This document shows positions 1 to 12,400 of a stretch of 64,000 nt of DNA, piece after piece. The first letter of the stretch is position 1. Each line of letters opens with the position of its first letter. The notes beneath the pieces were generated by a model that saw nothing but the letters and a program-made list of their open reading frames with translations, did no database searches and was not told the DNA's origin. Origin of the DNA: Austropuccinia psidii (lineage: Eukaryota; Basidiomycota; Pucciniomycetes; Pucciniales; Sphaerophragmiaceae); the NCBI GenBank assembly GCA_023105745.1, contig JALGQZ010000004.1, forward strand, positions 10,008,451 to 10,072,450. Direction: 5' to 3'. A program made the translations under genes and the position numbers.

Positions 1-907
1 CATCTGGAGACCACATATCCCTCTTTTGACACATAGAATGCTGTACAGAACATGTAGGAGACCTCATTATTGAATGAACTATGAATATTTGAAGTATAAA
101 AAAGCTACTTTGTATAATTGATGCCTCATAGTAAAAGATAAGGAAAGTATCACACAATAGTGATGTATTGGCCAAGCTGTGGGATTTTAACCTTAAAACT
201 GCCATAAATTTGTCAGTTTGTGATATATTGACCTTAATGTTGGTTCATTGAGTAGCCCTAGATGATATTTACACAATGGTACCTCAATTGGTATGGTTAA
301 CATTAAATATAGCACAGTTATGCCATTTACAATTTATGTTATCCAGATATATGATTTTCTCAAGATCTGTGTGGAACCTGTTTTCCCCATAACCTTTGTT
401 CTGGATGAGATATGTGGAAATGGTTGGCACCATAAGAAATACCGGATTTTGCTCTTTCCAAAATGACCCCACTTTAGGTATCTCAAACTAAAGCTGTAGA
501 AGTTAGATGAGAGGTGAATATTTAATTCACCCTCATTTAACCTTATTTTGGCCATAAACTCTGCAGTTTTGGTGCTAGCTCAATTTGGCCAGTGCCATTA
601 GATAGCCCTAATTGAGATCTTTTATTTGAACCCCTATTTGATGGGGTTCAGCCTCTTTCTCTGGATTTCAGATGAGAGGGAAAATTAAGGTTTATGCTTA
701 GCAACTGCTTTGAGCTTGAATAACTTTATTATTATTTTCCTATGATTATTGGACTTTAATATTTGGAAAGAGGTGAGTTTTCTTTGTTTTGATAGATTTT
801 GAGCTGGTTTGGCTCAGTCCCATCTTTTGGTGGTATTTTGTTCTACAATTAGTTTATGGTCTTTTGGTTGTCATGCTTGTGCTCTGGTTTTGAGTCACAG
901 GCTCACA
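1..907 (-). repeat. Family-A Ty3 3' LTR, partial (old copy)
   Basis: This segment aligns by eye along its whole length with the last two thirds of the element-A LTR (43,720-44,639). It shares the words around 'agaatgctgtacag', the 'gatgagaggtgaa' block and the terminal 'gagtcacaggctcaca'. The LTR boundary is at 907, where the reverse strand starts TGTGAGCC. The next bases (908-920) are pyrimidine-rich, as expected for the polypurine tract of a minus-strand element. Many substitutions separate it from A, so it is an older copy. The LTR begins before the window. Confidence 0.85.
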
Positions 908-3114
908 GCCTCCCTCTGCACCAAAAGAGCAATCCAAATCCTTCTCCTGAAGGTGTACACAGTATTATTCTTTCCAAAAATAATACTTTTGGAAAATAAT
1001 CAGTTCACACTCAAATATGATTTATTTATTTAGTTGATTATAGTTAGTGAATCAGTAATTAATGCATACAGGGACTTTGGAATAATTCACCATCACCAAT
1101 ATTTATTAATACCAATGTTTACATATTTTAAACTTTTTCTCATATGTCACAACCAGAGCTTTGGTATTATCTTCACCATATAATTGAGTAATCCTGATAT
1201 TCTTTCCCATATAATCTTATCTGATGGGATTCCATCCATGGCTCTTTTGAGGCTGATGAGCATGACGGTCAATCCAGGCCTCTTGTGAAAGAATAGAGTA
1301 ATTTCTGTGACTCTTACTCAGGAAAGCCTTGGTAAAGTAATTATGTCTGTGGTAGTCCAGTTTGAGGCTGTTCAAAGAGGTCAGTCCAAGAAGTTTTGTT
1401 ACTAAGCTGCATTTTGCACATAGTAGTGGCTGAAAGGAAAGCTTAATATACATGAGGAGTAGGTCTAGCTGCTCCAAGGTAAAGGTAAAGCAAAGGGATG
1501 ATCAAAATAGTGTAGTCTGAGTTTTATAGTGGAGAAAAACAGAAAGGGTAAAAAGAAAGGAAATTGGAATATGCTTTTTTTCTTTTTGCTTTTTCATGGG
1601 AAAGATATCACCTATGGTTTGAGATCTGAATAAAATTAAAACACTAGTATATATGGGAATACCATATGCAAGTGTTTCATTTTTTAAAAAAACAAATTGC
1701 AATTTCCAAATTTAGAGTTGGGCAGTTTTTCTCATTCAGATTTGATTGTGTGGGTGTCTGTTACAGCAATTCTTTACTAAGTTGATAAGAATTTTTCTTC
1801 ATCTAGGCATTTGAAAATATTTGTTACATCTGGAAATTCAGCCATGCATTCATCTGTTTAATGGCTTTGGTTGACACATTTTATGCAGAAAGGGTTATTT
1901 CTGCCCCTATGGGGGACATGGCCAAACACCTTTCATTAGAAATACTTAGGAAGGAGTGTTTTAAATTTGGAAAATGGTTCAAGAAAGCAATCATAGTAGA
2001 TTCTGCCTTATGATGGCTCAGGAATTGTTTTTGTAAAGAAAGTAGATTATTATTGAACAATCATTTTCCCTTGCTTCAAGAAGAGTGCTAAGTAATCTAC
2101 ATGAATGAATGTAGCAATCAGGTCCTCTTTATAAGCAGCTGAAGTGGGGAGAACAAAAGAATATGCTATTTCATGGAGGAGTACAAGGAAATAAACTGGT
2201 TTTGCTTTCAGTAATTAATTAAATTCCTTGGTCCATAGGCTTCTGTTGTCAAGAAAACATCTGACCAAGGTCCTTGAGGGAAAATAGAATTTAAAATAGC
2301 TATATGGAATTATTCTTTCTTTATTCTTTGTGGCTTTGGGAGGGCTTTGGCTATTTTGGGCTTTACCAATAAAGAATTTGTTTGGAGCACTATATAATCC
2401 AGGGTTTCCTTTTTAAAGGTTTTATTATAAGGAAATGTGAAGATTATTTAGTAAAATTCTTTCCAGAAATTTAGTTCTTGTCTACAAGGTAAGGATACTA
2501 GTAAAATGGGTTTGAAGGGGTCATTGGTGGGAAAGGATCATGGAGTTAACAAACAGGATGAGCTATTTGGATTTAAGACATTAACATGAATAATTTTTCA
2601 TTAATTTCTTAAACTTCCCTTGCACTGGCCAAAGTATGGTAATCCAGTAGGTGTAAGGGACATTCATTAAGGCTCTAAAATCTTTTTACCAGGAAATTAT
2701 AATTGGGGTTGCTATTGGAGGGTCCCATTAGTAGAGTTTTGGTTGTGTACTTCAATATTAGATGGAATATTTAGAGATGAATTACATTGCATGAAAACAA
2801 TTATGATAAAAAAAAGGAATTTGAAAATATTTTCAAGATATATCATTAGCTTAGCTAATGAGTGAAGTGATTACAACTAGCCAGTAGTCACACATTGAGT
2901 CTTTTTATATATTTCTATCCATCCCACCTTCTTTTAATATTTTCTCACATACTCTTTTATGAGCATATTATTGCTAAGAAGCTTCAAGGGTCCATTAGAT
3001 TTTCTTACATTGAGATTCTTGGTCTACAGGTACAGGTGAGATTAAGATTCTGAGGCAACCTTATACTTGTTAATCTATTTTTTAAGGCTAGTATTGACTA
3101 ACCTAAGCTCAATG
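908..3114. other. Decayed interior of the old family-A element; no gene supported
   Basis: AT-rich sequence lies between the 3' LTR (to 907) and nested LTR fragments. I find no retroviral motif in it. Short open stretches exist, for example a 57-codon run from 1,861 on plus and an 86-codon run on minus at 1,217-1,477, but neither resembles the polyproteins elsewhere in the window. It is either extremely decayed coding sequence or the interior of a non-autonomous derivative. Confidence 0.5.
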
Positions 3115-3725
3115 TGTGGGCCTGTGAGGTGTTAATTCCATAATGATAAGGCAAGGAATAATATTTTATACATTATATTTTGTAAACAATTGACTTTTCA
3201 AATTTTTTTGAAACAAAGAATAATTAACCTGACTATAACTTCATTTTGGATAGACAATAATACAATTATTATGTCATTTTTTGATTCTACAACAAAAACT
3301 GAACCCAGGGTAAGCCCATAGGGCTTCTTACCCAAAATTTGTTATTTTTCCTTTTTATTGGAGAACTTAAGAGTATCACATAAAACTTATCAAATTCTAT
3401 AGAATTTTGTTAGAATTTTAGAATTGTTAATTTTAACTTTAATTTCAATTTAGGTAAGGTTTATGTAAACTTAAAAAAATTATTTTAAAATTTAGGTGTT
3501 GTGTTTATTTACCAAATTGGCCAAATACTTTCAATACAAGATTCAAAAACTGTTTGAACTCCATTGAAATTTCTTTGAAGCCATAGTATGGATTTAAATC
3601 AATAAATTTGCCAAATACATGCAAAAGTTTGCACAAAGGTAGAAATGGAAAACCGTACAAGGGTACCTATCTTTTGAAATGTGAAAGAGTTAAAATAATG
3701 GTTTCCTCTTTTATTGAAGGATTTA
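3115..3725 (+). repeat. Family-B/D LTR, 5' part
   Basis: It starts TGTGGGCCTGTGAGG and follows the reverse complement of the element-B LTR in order: 'attattatgtcatttttt', 'gattctaca', 'cccatagggc', 'aggtaaggtttatg', 'aggtgttgtgttta', 'gccatagtatgg' and 'gggtacc'. It corresponds to roughly the first 600 bp of that LTR in plus orientation. It breaks exactly where a second LTR begins at 3,726. Divergence from B is high, so this is an old solo or truncated LTR. Confidence 0.75.
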
Positions 3726-4395
3726 TGTGGTCCTTAGAGGTATTCTCATATACCCAAAAGACCACAAAATAATGATGAAATTATAGTTACAAATAACACA
3801 TTTATTTCTAAATATAAAAAAAATTAAATGTAAATAAAAAATTTAAAAATGAAAATAAAGTTTATAAAGAAAATTGGAAAATGAACTTAAATTAAATTTT
3901 GAAAATGTAACACTATGATCTTACTCAAATGATGAAGTAAAAATGAATCTTCATCAAAAATATTACAATGAAAATATTCTTTGGAAAAAAGTTCATAAAA
4001 ATGTTTTTACCATTGTATATCTCATAAAAAATTATGTGGGGTCACCTGTGGGTGAGAATTCTGTAGCTCAACTCCAAAGAAGCTTAAAGAAAGTTTTTGG
4101 TATTTTCTGTATGAAAATCAAAAATACTCAAAAAAGTAATTGATTTCACACCACATTTGGTGTCAACCAGCAGTTTTTCTGTTATAATGTAGGTGTGCTT
4201 TCTAGTTTATAAGATATGGGGAATCGAAGTATTTGCAATTGAAGTGTCAAAATGTGCATATGTATTGCATAAGTAAACTTAAACTTAGATACATGGAATT
4301 GATAATTAAAGTTATCTCCTTTAGTTGTTCAATTGAATTAAATGTGTAGATCTTAATTATAGTAAATGATCAGTAATAACACAAAAAAGAAGTTG
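3726..4395 (+). repeat. Family-C LTR, 5' part
   Basis: It starts TGTGGTCCTTAGAGG and continues 'ctcatatacccaaaagacc', matching the reverse complement of the element-C LTR end (TGTGAGCCTTAGAGG, then atacccaaaagaccac). Further collinear matches include 'gtggggtcacct', 'cacaccacatttggtgt' and 'caaaatgtgc'. About 660 bp are preserved, then it is cut off next to the family-E LTR. The clean TG end abutting the B/D LTR suggests insertion into that LTR. Confidence 0.75.
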
Positions 4396-4439
4396 AAAAG
4401 TTTTTTTTGGGGGTGGAACAGGAATGTTGGCTCCAAGGT

Positions 4440-5640
4440 TGTGAGACTCCTCCAAAGTCCTTACTGAAAGTGTGGGATAAATGAGGAATTACCTGGAAGA
4501 GTATATTAAAATAAAATAGTTTTGAATTTCTGTTCAATCCTGTAACCATTTCTCTACTTGTGTGTCAGAATAATATTAAAAGCTCTTCCAATAAATGCTG
4601 AACTATCTCAAGTTGAGTTCAAAATAAATTTATTTTATTGATGGTGGCTAGCTCAGAAAGCTACATTCAATAGAATATATCAGACTTTTTTGCTCTGAAA
4701 AAAATGGTTATGTAATTCTTTACACAAAAAAATAAAGATATAAAACTGGAGAAAAGACTTTTTGATTTCCTTTACTAGTAACAGTAATACCTTGAGGGAT
4801 TCCCAATATTGATTATAGCCCTGACAATAATATGATAACTTATAATAACAAACACTACTAATATTTTAGAGTTTTAATAATCTTATGATTATATGTTTGG
4901 GATAACAGACACTACTATGGTTCAATTTAATACTGATTAAAGAGCTTTTGTAATGGGATGAATTCATAAAATAATGTAGACCAAATTTTAACTATTATTT
5001 ATAAAAAACCAAGAAAATGCTATTGATATTGGATACTAGTATATTGGGAGTGGGGTAACACTGTTAATTGGATGTTCAATGAGCTTCATTTATAAATTTC
5101 TGTAGAACCGATTTTATCTACTATTAGCTACAAAAAGGACTCAGAAATTTCTTCTGAGTTTAGCTACTGAGAAATAATGGAATGGAGATAGCTAAAGAGA
5201 TGAGTTTATGAATTCAAGTAGACAAACTGTTAGCTACTATGAATTATGAATAATTCAAAAAGTGCTACTGAGATTGGCTACTGAGAAATATTTAGGAATG
5301 GGCATGGGATAGCTATACTTCTGAGCTTAGCTACTGAGTATTCCTAAAGAATTATGATAATGTGAATGGATGGAGGGGATTCAACCAGAAGAAATATTAA
5401 GAAGTTACATTTTTGTGATGAGCTTCTTTCTAGGGCATGAGGAAAACAAAATTTGGGTGAGGGGACCTCTATTTACAGTTTTTGGGGCCTCTATAGGAGC
5501 ATCAAAAACAGGGTACTTAAAATTTTTCAAGTTATTCCAGGCTGTCTTTTGTACAGGTTGGTGCGGTGTAGTTGATGCTGTCATTGATTATGTAATAAAT
5601 TAAAAACCCTGGAAGCTTCATCTCTGAAATTAGTAATGCT
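4440..5640 (-). repeat. Family-E LTR (second copy), with PBS-like site
   Basis: On the minus strand this ends '...gagtctcaca' at 4,440, the same end as the LTR at 37,058. A PBS-like TTGGAGCCAACATTCC follows at 4,422-4,437. The 'ctcagtagctaagctcag' words, 'cccctccatccat' and 'ccccaaaaact.taaatagaggt' are shared with 36,150-36,600. The TATA element found at 36,158 reads TGTAAATAG here (about 5,467-5,476), so the promoter looks damaged. The upper boundary is uncertain (5,600-5,680). Confidence 0.7.
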
Positions 5641-5689
5641 ATATTAATTAATTCTGATTATGTAATCAATTGAAAACCAGAAAATACTT

Positions 5690-5870
5690 ATCTGCACGCC
5701 CACTGTACTGTAGCTTTCCTTTAATATCCTAACTACTTCTGTAACTCAATGAACCGTAAGTGTAATTTTATTACAGTAAACCCTTGTAAAGTTTCTGTAA
5801 TATTGATTTTAGGCTTTTTTAATATTACTTTGACACTTCTAATGTCTAATTTCTTCTTCCTAGTGTCTTC
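5690..5870 (-). other. Leader remnant of the old family-A element
   Basis: On plus, 'attacagtaaacccttgtaaagtttctgtaatattgattt' resembles the element-A leader near 61,920-61,955 ('attacagtatgcccttgtat...'). It lies directly beside an LTR boundary at 5,871, where the leader and primer-binding site of a minus-oriented element should be. The PBS itself is no longer recognisable. Confidence 0.5.
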
Positions 5871-6255
5871 TGTAAGGCTGAGTCTATAATGAAGTAGTAA
5901 TAGACGTATAAAAAGCTTTAAATATGACTGTGAAACGAATTATTAAGTGAAAGAAGGTTTATAATTGATGATTTAAGGGCTTTTCTATGAGGAAAAGTGG
6001 TGGTGCGCACTGTTGAAATCCCCGGGTGCAGTCTTACCAGTTGGGTTACTATAATAAGACCTAAAATAAACTAATTAAGGTATACCTGGTTATTTCACAA
6101 GATTATAGCTGTTTTTGACAGTTTTACTACATAGGAGTTCAAGAGAATGATGGGGATTCCTTCTCTGGCACAGAAAAGGCCTCCTTTGATCCTGTAATGG
6201 GGTAGAAAGATCCTCTAGACCATCCATGTATAGGAAGTGAAGATTTTTCACTTCA
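5871..6255 (-). repeat. Family-A 5' LTR, partial (old copy)
   Basis: It starts tgtaaggctgagtctat and aligns with the first 400 bp of the element-A LTR (43,211 onward): 'gtggtggtg.gcgc', 'ccgggtgcag', 'gtttttgacagttt', 'gaagtgaagatttttcact'. It stops abruptly at the 'ttcactt' block, where element-D LTR sequence takes over. The rest of this LTR is not found beyond element D, so the far side has been lost or rearranged. Confidence 0.75.
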
Positions 6256-8141
6256 GAGTTTACATACCCACATAGGCCACAATTCTCTTAAAAATAAATT
6301 CTGAACTATGCATAACCCATAAGTCATGCATATATTCAAAATTCATCATTTTTGATTTCAGAAAAGATGAATAGCTTTTTATTGAGTAAGTAAATCCATG
6401 AATTTGAGGTCAGATTTGGATTCTACACAAAAATGCACCTAGGGTAGCTCCATATAGAGTGAATAAGCTCAGAACAACTCTTTGAGGTGGTAATATGGAA
6501 AATACTTCAATACCACATAAAAAATCCATGAAAATTTTTGTTTTTCTCTATTTCAAACCAAAATAATGGGAATGTGAGAAATCCCATGTTACATACACAC
6601 TAAGAATAGTATTATGCATGTTTTGAGCACTTAATATTATGGTATCCTTACGTGCACCTTTGGTACACCCATAGTGGATATGTCACTTGAAGCTTAAAAT
6701 TCTATTTTGACATAAAAAATAGGCAAGGGGGACAAAAGACATCAAAGAGAGCCAGGGTACCCAACTTCTAAGGCCTCTGAGGTGTGGACAGCTCCAAGGC
6801 TTGGATCCATGGTTGATCTTTGTCCAATTAGTAAACTAAAACCTTTTGGGAACTTGGTTACCATGTTACAACTACAGTAAATTATAAGAAGATAGCAAAT
6901 AACTTGCTATTTTGACGTGCCAAGGGGGTAAAGAACAACTTAGACTCCTGTAGCCAGGTCAATTCTTAATGCCTTACCATTGATAAACCCCAAAAGAGTA
7001 ATTAAAACCCTTTTTGGACTAGTATCCATGGATTTACCTCATAGCAACCACCCATACACTGCTATTTGAAATTCTATGTAGAACTGAGGTAAAAACTTCA
7101 AAAATTCATTAAAAATACAATTCTTAGTGCATATTTCTGAAACTCTCAAAACCAATTAAGAGATGTATTTTTAAGATAAAAACCAAAAAGAATTATACTT
7201 TTATATGTAAAATTAAAAGTTTTATTTACAGTTCATTTTTGATGATTCCACGTGAAACACAGAATCTTTAAAAATTTACAGAAATCACATTCTGTGAGGA
7301 AATTTCCAATAACATTGATAACTTTAAATGATGATATTGGAATAAAAGAAGATTTACAGTTGTTACTCCTTTTATATTAACCATGTATGGGTTGGTAGTT
7401 ACCTAAAAGACTCAATTAAGTAATTATGATAATCTTATCTGACAACAAATGATGCAATCAATAATCCAAAAAGGTTTATTTTTTTCTCACTCACTTGCTC
7501 TTCAGTTTGCTCCATGGGAGGCCTCTGTGAGGTGTCTTAGACTTATAAGAGGCCTCCTCTTGCAGTTTTTTCCACATCATCACTTTCTTATATTATACCT
7601 TCATTACCAAAAAACTAAGTATCAGTTGAATCTATTCCTTAAGTGTTTTATCTATTTTAGAAATCAATCAGAAAGATTTGAAATCATAGAAATCAACTAT
7701 AATTTGTTGTAATACTGTTATCAATCAATTTTGATCCATTAAATCCACAATTCTAAGTCAAATTTCTCTATTATTATCATCTAAAAGGTCCATTGGATTA
7801 ATAGTGAGTAATTTATCCCAATTCTTAAAGTTTTTCTCTAGTAATGGTTTTATTCAAGAATAATATTTATAGTTATTCTTGTAAAAGATAACTATATATT
7901 AAAATAATTTTATTATTTTAATAAAAAAAGCTTTTATTATTAAATTCTTCTTGTAATCGGTTCTTGTAGACAATTACTGCTTACTGTTATAATCACTAGC
8001 AGTGTATAACATTTAAAAGAAATAATTATTTAATTATTTAATTGTGGTTTGATAATTTTTTATTATTATATTTCATTAGAACAGTAATAGTACTGTTGAT
8101 TAATAGTAATATTATCAACAGTTTCATAGACACATCTTACA
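6256..8141 (+). repeat. Element D 5' LTR
   Basis: Collinear with 14,590-15,838: 'aaaaataaattctgaactatgcataa', 'tacccaacttct.aggcctctgagg', 'tgatgcaa.caataatcc'. The first ~20 bases of the LTR, including its TG, are missing. It continues beyond the truncation point of the right LTR and ends 'cagtttcatagacacatcttaca', matching the end of the element-B LTR, directly before a PBS. The two D LTRs differ at many positions, so D is old. Confidence 0.85.
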
Positions 8142-8143
8142 TT

Positions 8144-8159
8144 TGGAGGCTTGGCCATG
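8144..8159 (+). other. Element D primer-binding site (decayed)
   Basis: TGGAGGCTTGGCCATG lies two bases after the LTR end. It is a mutated form of TGGGGGCCTGGCCGTG found at the same place in elements A and B. It is complementary to a tRNA 3' end of the form ...CCCCCA. Confidence 0.75.
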
Positions 8160-8525
8160 TTTTTTGACCCTTGTACCCTCAATTAATATATTTTTAAGCT
8201 CTAGAATATATTAATTTAATAATTTTTTTCTTTCAATTTAAAATAAAAATTATTTTTATTTTTGAAATTGTCTTAAAATCTTTTTCATTGAGAATTTGGT
8301 TCAATTTTATACTGTTATTACACGTGGCCTTTGCACATCCAAAAATCTATAAAATTATTCTTTGAGTTACTCTGAATTTATTTTGATTCAAAATCTTAAA
8401 TTTCAATTTTTTTTCCTTTAAAAAGAATAAGTTTTTTAATATTAAAAAATCAAAATTTATAAAAAAATCTTGAAATTGTCTTAAAAGCATAAAAAATAAC
8501 TTTTTTTATGAATTCTTTTCTCTAG

Positions 8526-9492
8526 TGTCGTTAATAAAATACTGTGAAGCTGGTAACAGACTCAGTAAGAGATACATTACTAGTCCAGAATATTCAGAAG
8601 CAGAATCTGAAGACAGTATTTGAAGTGCAAATTGCTAAAAGAGGCGCTTTATTTAAAACAGAACAATCAAAACAACCACCAAAAGGTGTGTGTTTATTGT
8701 TTCCAATTCCTATTTTATTTTGAATTGATGTGAAAATGGTGCATACCAGAAATGGAAGCAACTATTCAGTCCAAACAGATGGATGTGGACAAGGAAGAGG
8801 CAAGAAAAAATACAGAAGTGTTAAATCTTCCTCAAGAAAGACACATATGGAGGATGCCAGAGTTTCCTCCCATTACCCAAGGCCTGTACCCACAAATTCT
8901 TACTTGAATTCCGAATATGGACTGATGATTGATAATACTTCAAGGGCTGAACCGCTTTCAAGTGGCAGCAATAGAGAGTTATTAATGCCAATACAAAAAT
9001 TGGTTCAGAGAAGCCACAGAAGCGGAGTGGGAAATATGCCCAGGCCTTTGGCAGGGAGTCATGAACTCCTACTTACACATGAAGAGATTTCTGGGTCAGG
9101 AGAATACCATAGAACGCTTGGGAGGTTGGAGCCCATTTTCTTGCAAAGACAAAGTCAAAAAGATAAAGAATTGGTTGAAGAACCAAAGTCTTTTATCCAT
9201 AAACCAGAAGAAGGAGTTCGAAATGACTCCAGGTTTGGAGACAGAAGGCTGGGTGGTATCTACCAGCTCTAAACCAACTCCAGAAGTGTCCAAGGACAAG
9301 CCCAAAGGTCCCAAGAACCATCAAGGCAAGGGAAAAGGCAAAGCCAATTGGCACAGACCTTACCCACAAGTGTACAGGATTCCCAAATTGGAGCCTTCAG
9401 CAGTGGACAGTGTCTTCAATATGGCCAGAACTATTATGGAATTCACGGCCAAAGAGCAGGAAAGGATGAAAAGGACTTTTCCACACAAATAA
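8526..9492 (+). pseudogene. Element D protein Y (spliced gag-region accessory ORF), decayed
   Basis: Function unknown. I infer three exons: 8,526-8,685, 8,750-8,881 and 8,945-9,492. Joining them gives a protein collinear with Y of element B: '..EMEAT..S.QMD', 'ERH.WRMPE.PP', 'LN.FQ.A', 'NWF', 'MNSYL..K.FLG', 'GW.P', 'YRIPK', 'VFNMART.ME' and a C-terminal K-rich tail. Intron 2 (8,686-8,749, 64 nt) and intron 3 (8,882-8,944, 63 nt, now with a GC donor) are inferred from gt..ag ends and restored homology. Remaining lesions are a TAA at 8,983-8,985 and a broken start of exon 2 (TAATAA). Reading the unspliced sequence from the 'ATG..TRNG' at 8,736 gives the other frame (X), not Y. Confidence 0.65.
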
Positions 9493-12400
9493 TAAATAAA
9501 ATACACTTTGTTAAATCTAGTTTTGATGTAGAACTTGGAAAATTTGATGTAAAGTTAAATGAAACCATATTGGACATGAGTGAATTGAAAAGAAATGACA
9601 AAATTATACTGAATGGTATCAATTGACAGATGTCAGACTTGATTCAATTGCCAATACATGTGACAGAATTGAGAGTAAATGTCAAGTTCAAAATGATGAA
9701 ATGGAAGATCTTTCCATTTTAAACGCTAATAATCAACTTAGAATTCTGAAAGAACATGTCTTGGAAATAACTAAAAATACCAATCAGTTTGCCACACATT
9801 TGGCAAAAAGTGACAGTGAAAGGGAGAAGTGAAAGGATTAAATCATTGCAAATGTAGAACAAATTCATAAGAATTATGAACCACATATGCCAAGACATTC
9901 TACGCCTTTGACTGAAGAAAAAATTTCTGTTAAAGGAAGTTTGACCCCATTATTAGGAGAAAATATTATCTCTGAAAAAGATATTCCCAAATTGGAAGAA
10001 TGGCCAACATTCTCTGGTGAAGGAGAATATAGCCATATTGAGTTCATAAGAACTATTGATATGTTTCAAGAAGAACTTCACATACCTGATGAGATTATAG
10101 TCGGAAAATTACACTCTCTGTTTACCAGAACTGCAAAGAAATGGTATTACAAGATCACAAAAGATCATGCAAAACATGATTAGTCTTGGTGGAAATCTGA
10201 AATGATTAGCAAATGGGCCAATAATTCTTGGAGGTTTAAAATGGAAACTGCTTTTGAAAGTGCCATTTTTAGCTCAGAAAGGGATAAACTGCTTACTTGG
10301 TTCTTCAAACAGAAAAACAGATTATCTGCTTTGCACCCAGCTATGTCTGACACCATGATTAATATGAAAATACTAAGAAAATGTGGAGGAGAGCTGGAAC
10401 ATGCTATCAATTGCAGATGTGTAGAACCCTGTTTAACAGAGGACTACATCAATGCAATGGAAGATATCATCAGTAGAACAAGAATTGGTAAAACTTGGAC
10501 TAAAATCCCTATGGAGTCCAAAATGGTCCCAGCCATTTCCAGAGAGGACAGAAAACCTGAAAGACCTGTCTTGAAGTGTCATAAATGTGGAAGCACTTCA
10601 CATTTACCAACACTTGTACCAAAAAGACAAAAATAAATGAAGTTCAAGTCATTGAAGAAGTTCAGTGCACTGAAGAGAAAGAAGAATCTGACCTAGATTC
10701 TGCAGTCTCTGAGGATACACCAGTAGAGGTCTATCCCATTGAAAACATTACAGCTTTCTTTGAGGTCACAGAAGTCCATACTCACTTGCCACAGTACAGT
10801 GAGGACTGTCATAACCTGATCAATATCCAAGATTCCAGAATGTGTAAAACCAAACCTGCTAGAGGTGAAGGATACAATGCTGGAGCATCTTGTATCACAT
10901 CAGTTCTGTTGAATGATATTGAAGCCAAAGTGAATTTGGATACAGGGGCATTTTGTACTTGTGGAGGCAAAGATTTACTTCAAGCCATACTTCCTGGATG
11001 GAAGAATCATCTATTACAAATAGAGGGTGTATAATTTAGTAGCGCCAGTAATAATATGTACCCTTTGGGTATATTAGACACTAATATTGTATTTCCACAC
11101 CCAGCAGGAAGTGTTAGAATGAAGACTGAGATTTTAGTAATGTAGAATTGCACATCTCAGCACAGTATTCTTGGAAATGATTACTTGAATATTTATGGTA
11201 TTGACATCAATAACCATAAGGATAGATATTTTACAATTGCAGAAAAAAAGAGACAAAGATTTTCTTTCTCCAATATGCCAAAACAAATATCACTGGTATC
11301 TTCTAAAAAAGATACTTATAAGGAAGAATATGTGACTAATCAGCTTGTTGAAGCACAGATTAATCCATCATTGTCACCAAAGATGAGAAATGAACTTATT
11401 GATGTGTTATACACATATGATAATGCATTTGCCTCTGATAATGAACAATTAGGTGCTATAAAAGGACATGAAGTTGATATTACTCTTAAAATTGACAGAC
11501 CATATCCTGCAGTACTCAGAAGACCAGCTTATCCAGACAGTCCCAGAGCTAGAGAAGCCTTGGAAAAGCATATCCAAGAGTTGATCCAACTTGGTGTACT
11601 GAGGAAAGTAGGCCATAATGAAGAATTTGAAGGAACTACACCAGTTATCATTGCTTTGAATAATGATAAATCAAGGATGGCTGGAGATTTTAGAGAATTG
11701 AATACCTACAAAGTTCCAGATAGGTATCCAATCCCTAGAATTCAAGAAAAATTGACCCAATTGTCTAAAGACAAGTATATAACATCAATGGAAGCATTGA
11801 AAGGCTTTCAACAAAATGTTTTGATTCCTAAAGCTAAGAAGTTAGTTAGAATTATCACTCACTGTGGTATTTATGAGTATCTTAGAATGCCATTTGGTAT
11901 TAAAAATGCACCATCTCATTATAAAAGAATGATGAATACCATCTTCCCCACAGAATTATCTGAAGGATGGCTTATCATTCATATTGATGATATTATCATA
12001 TGTTCTGATTCATGGTCTTTGCACCTTGAAAGACTTGCAAGAGTACTTCACAAAGCTTCAGAAGTGAATATGAAGATTTCACTCAAGAAATGCAATTTTG
12101 GTTTTGAAGAGCTCAAAGCTTTAGGATATATGGTTTCTGGTTTAGGCTTGGGTATTGACAAAAATAAAGTGGCAGAAGTGTTACTTAAGCCAATACCCCA
12201 GAATAAGAAATAAATGATGTCTTTTCTGGGATTTGCCAGTTATTATGGGAAACACTTGAAAGACTTTGTGATTCTAGCCAACTCACTCTACAGAATCAGT
12301 GATCAACAGACAGTATTTGAGATGACACAAGAGAGAATTAAAGCTTATGGAAAGATAAGGAAAGCTCTTACAGAAGCACCTTTACTCCTCATGCCTGACT

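Noticed and set aside
8730..9272. 180-residue ORF 'MKMVHTRNG...' as the D Gag protein
   Set aside because: It crosses the inferred splice site and reads frame X; the cross-family conserved protein here is in frame Y after splicing.
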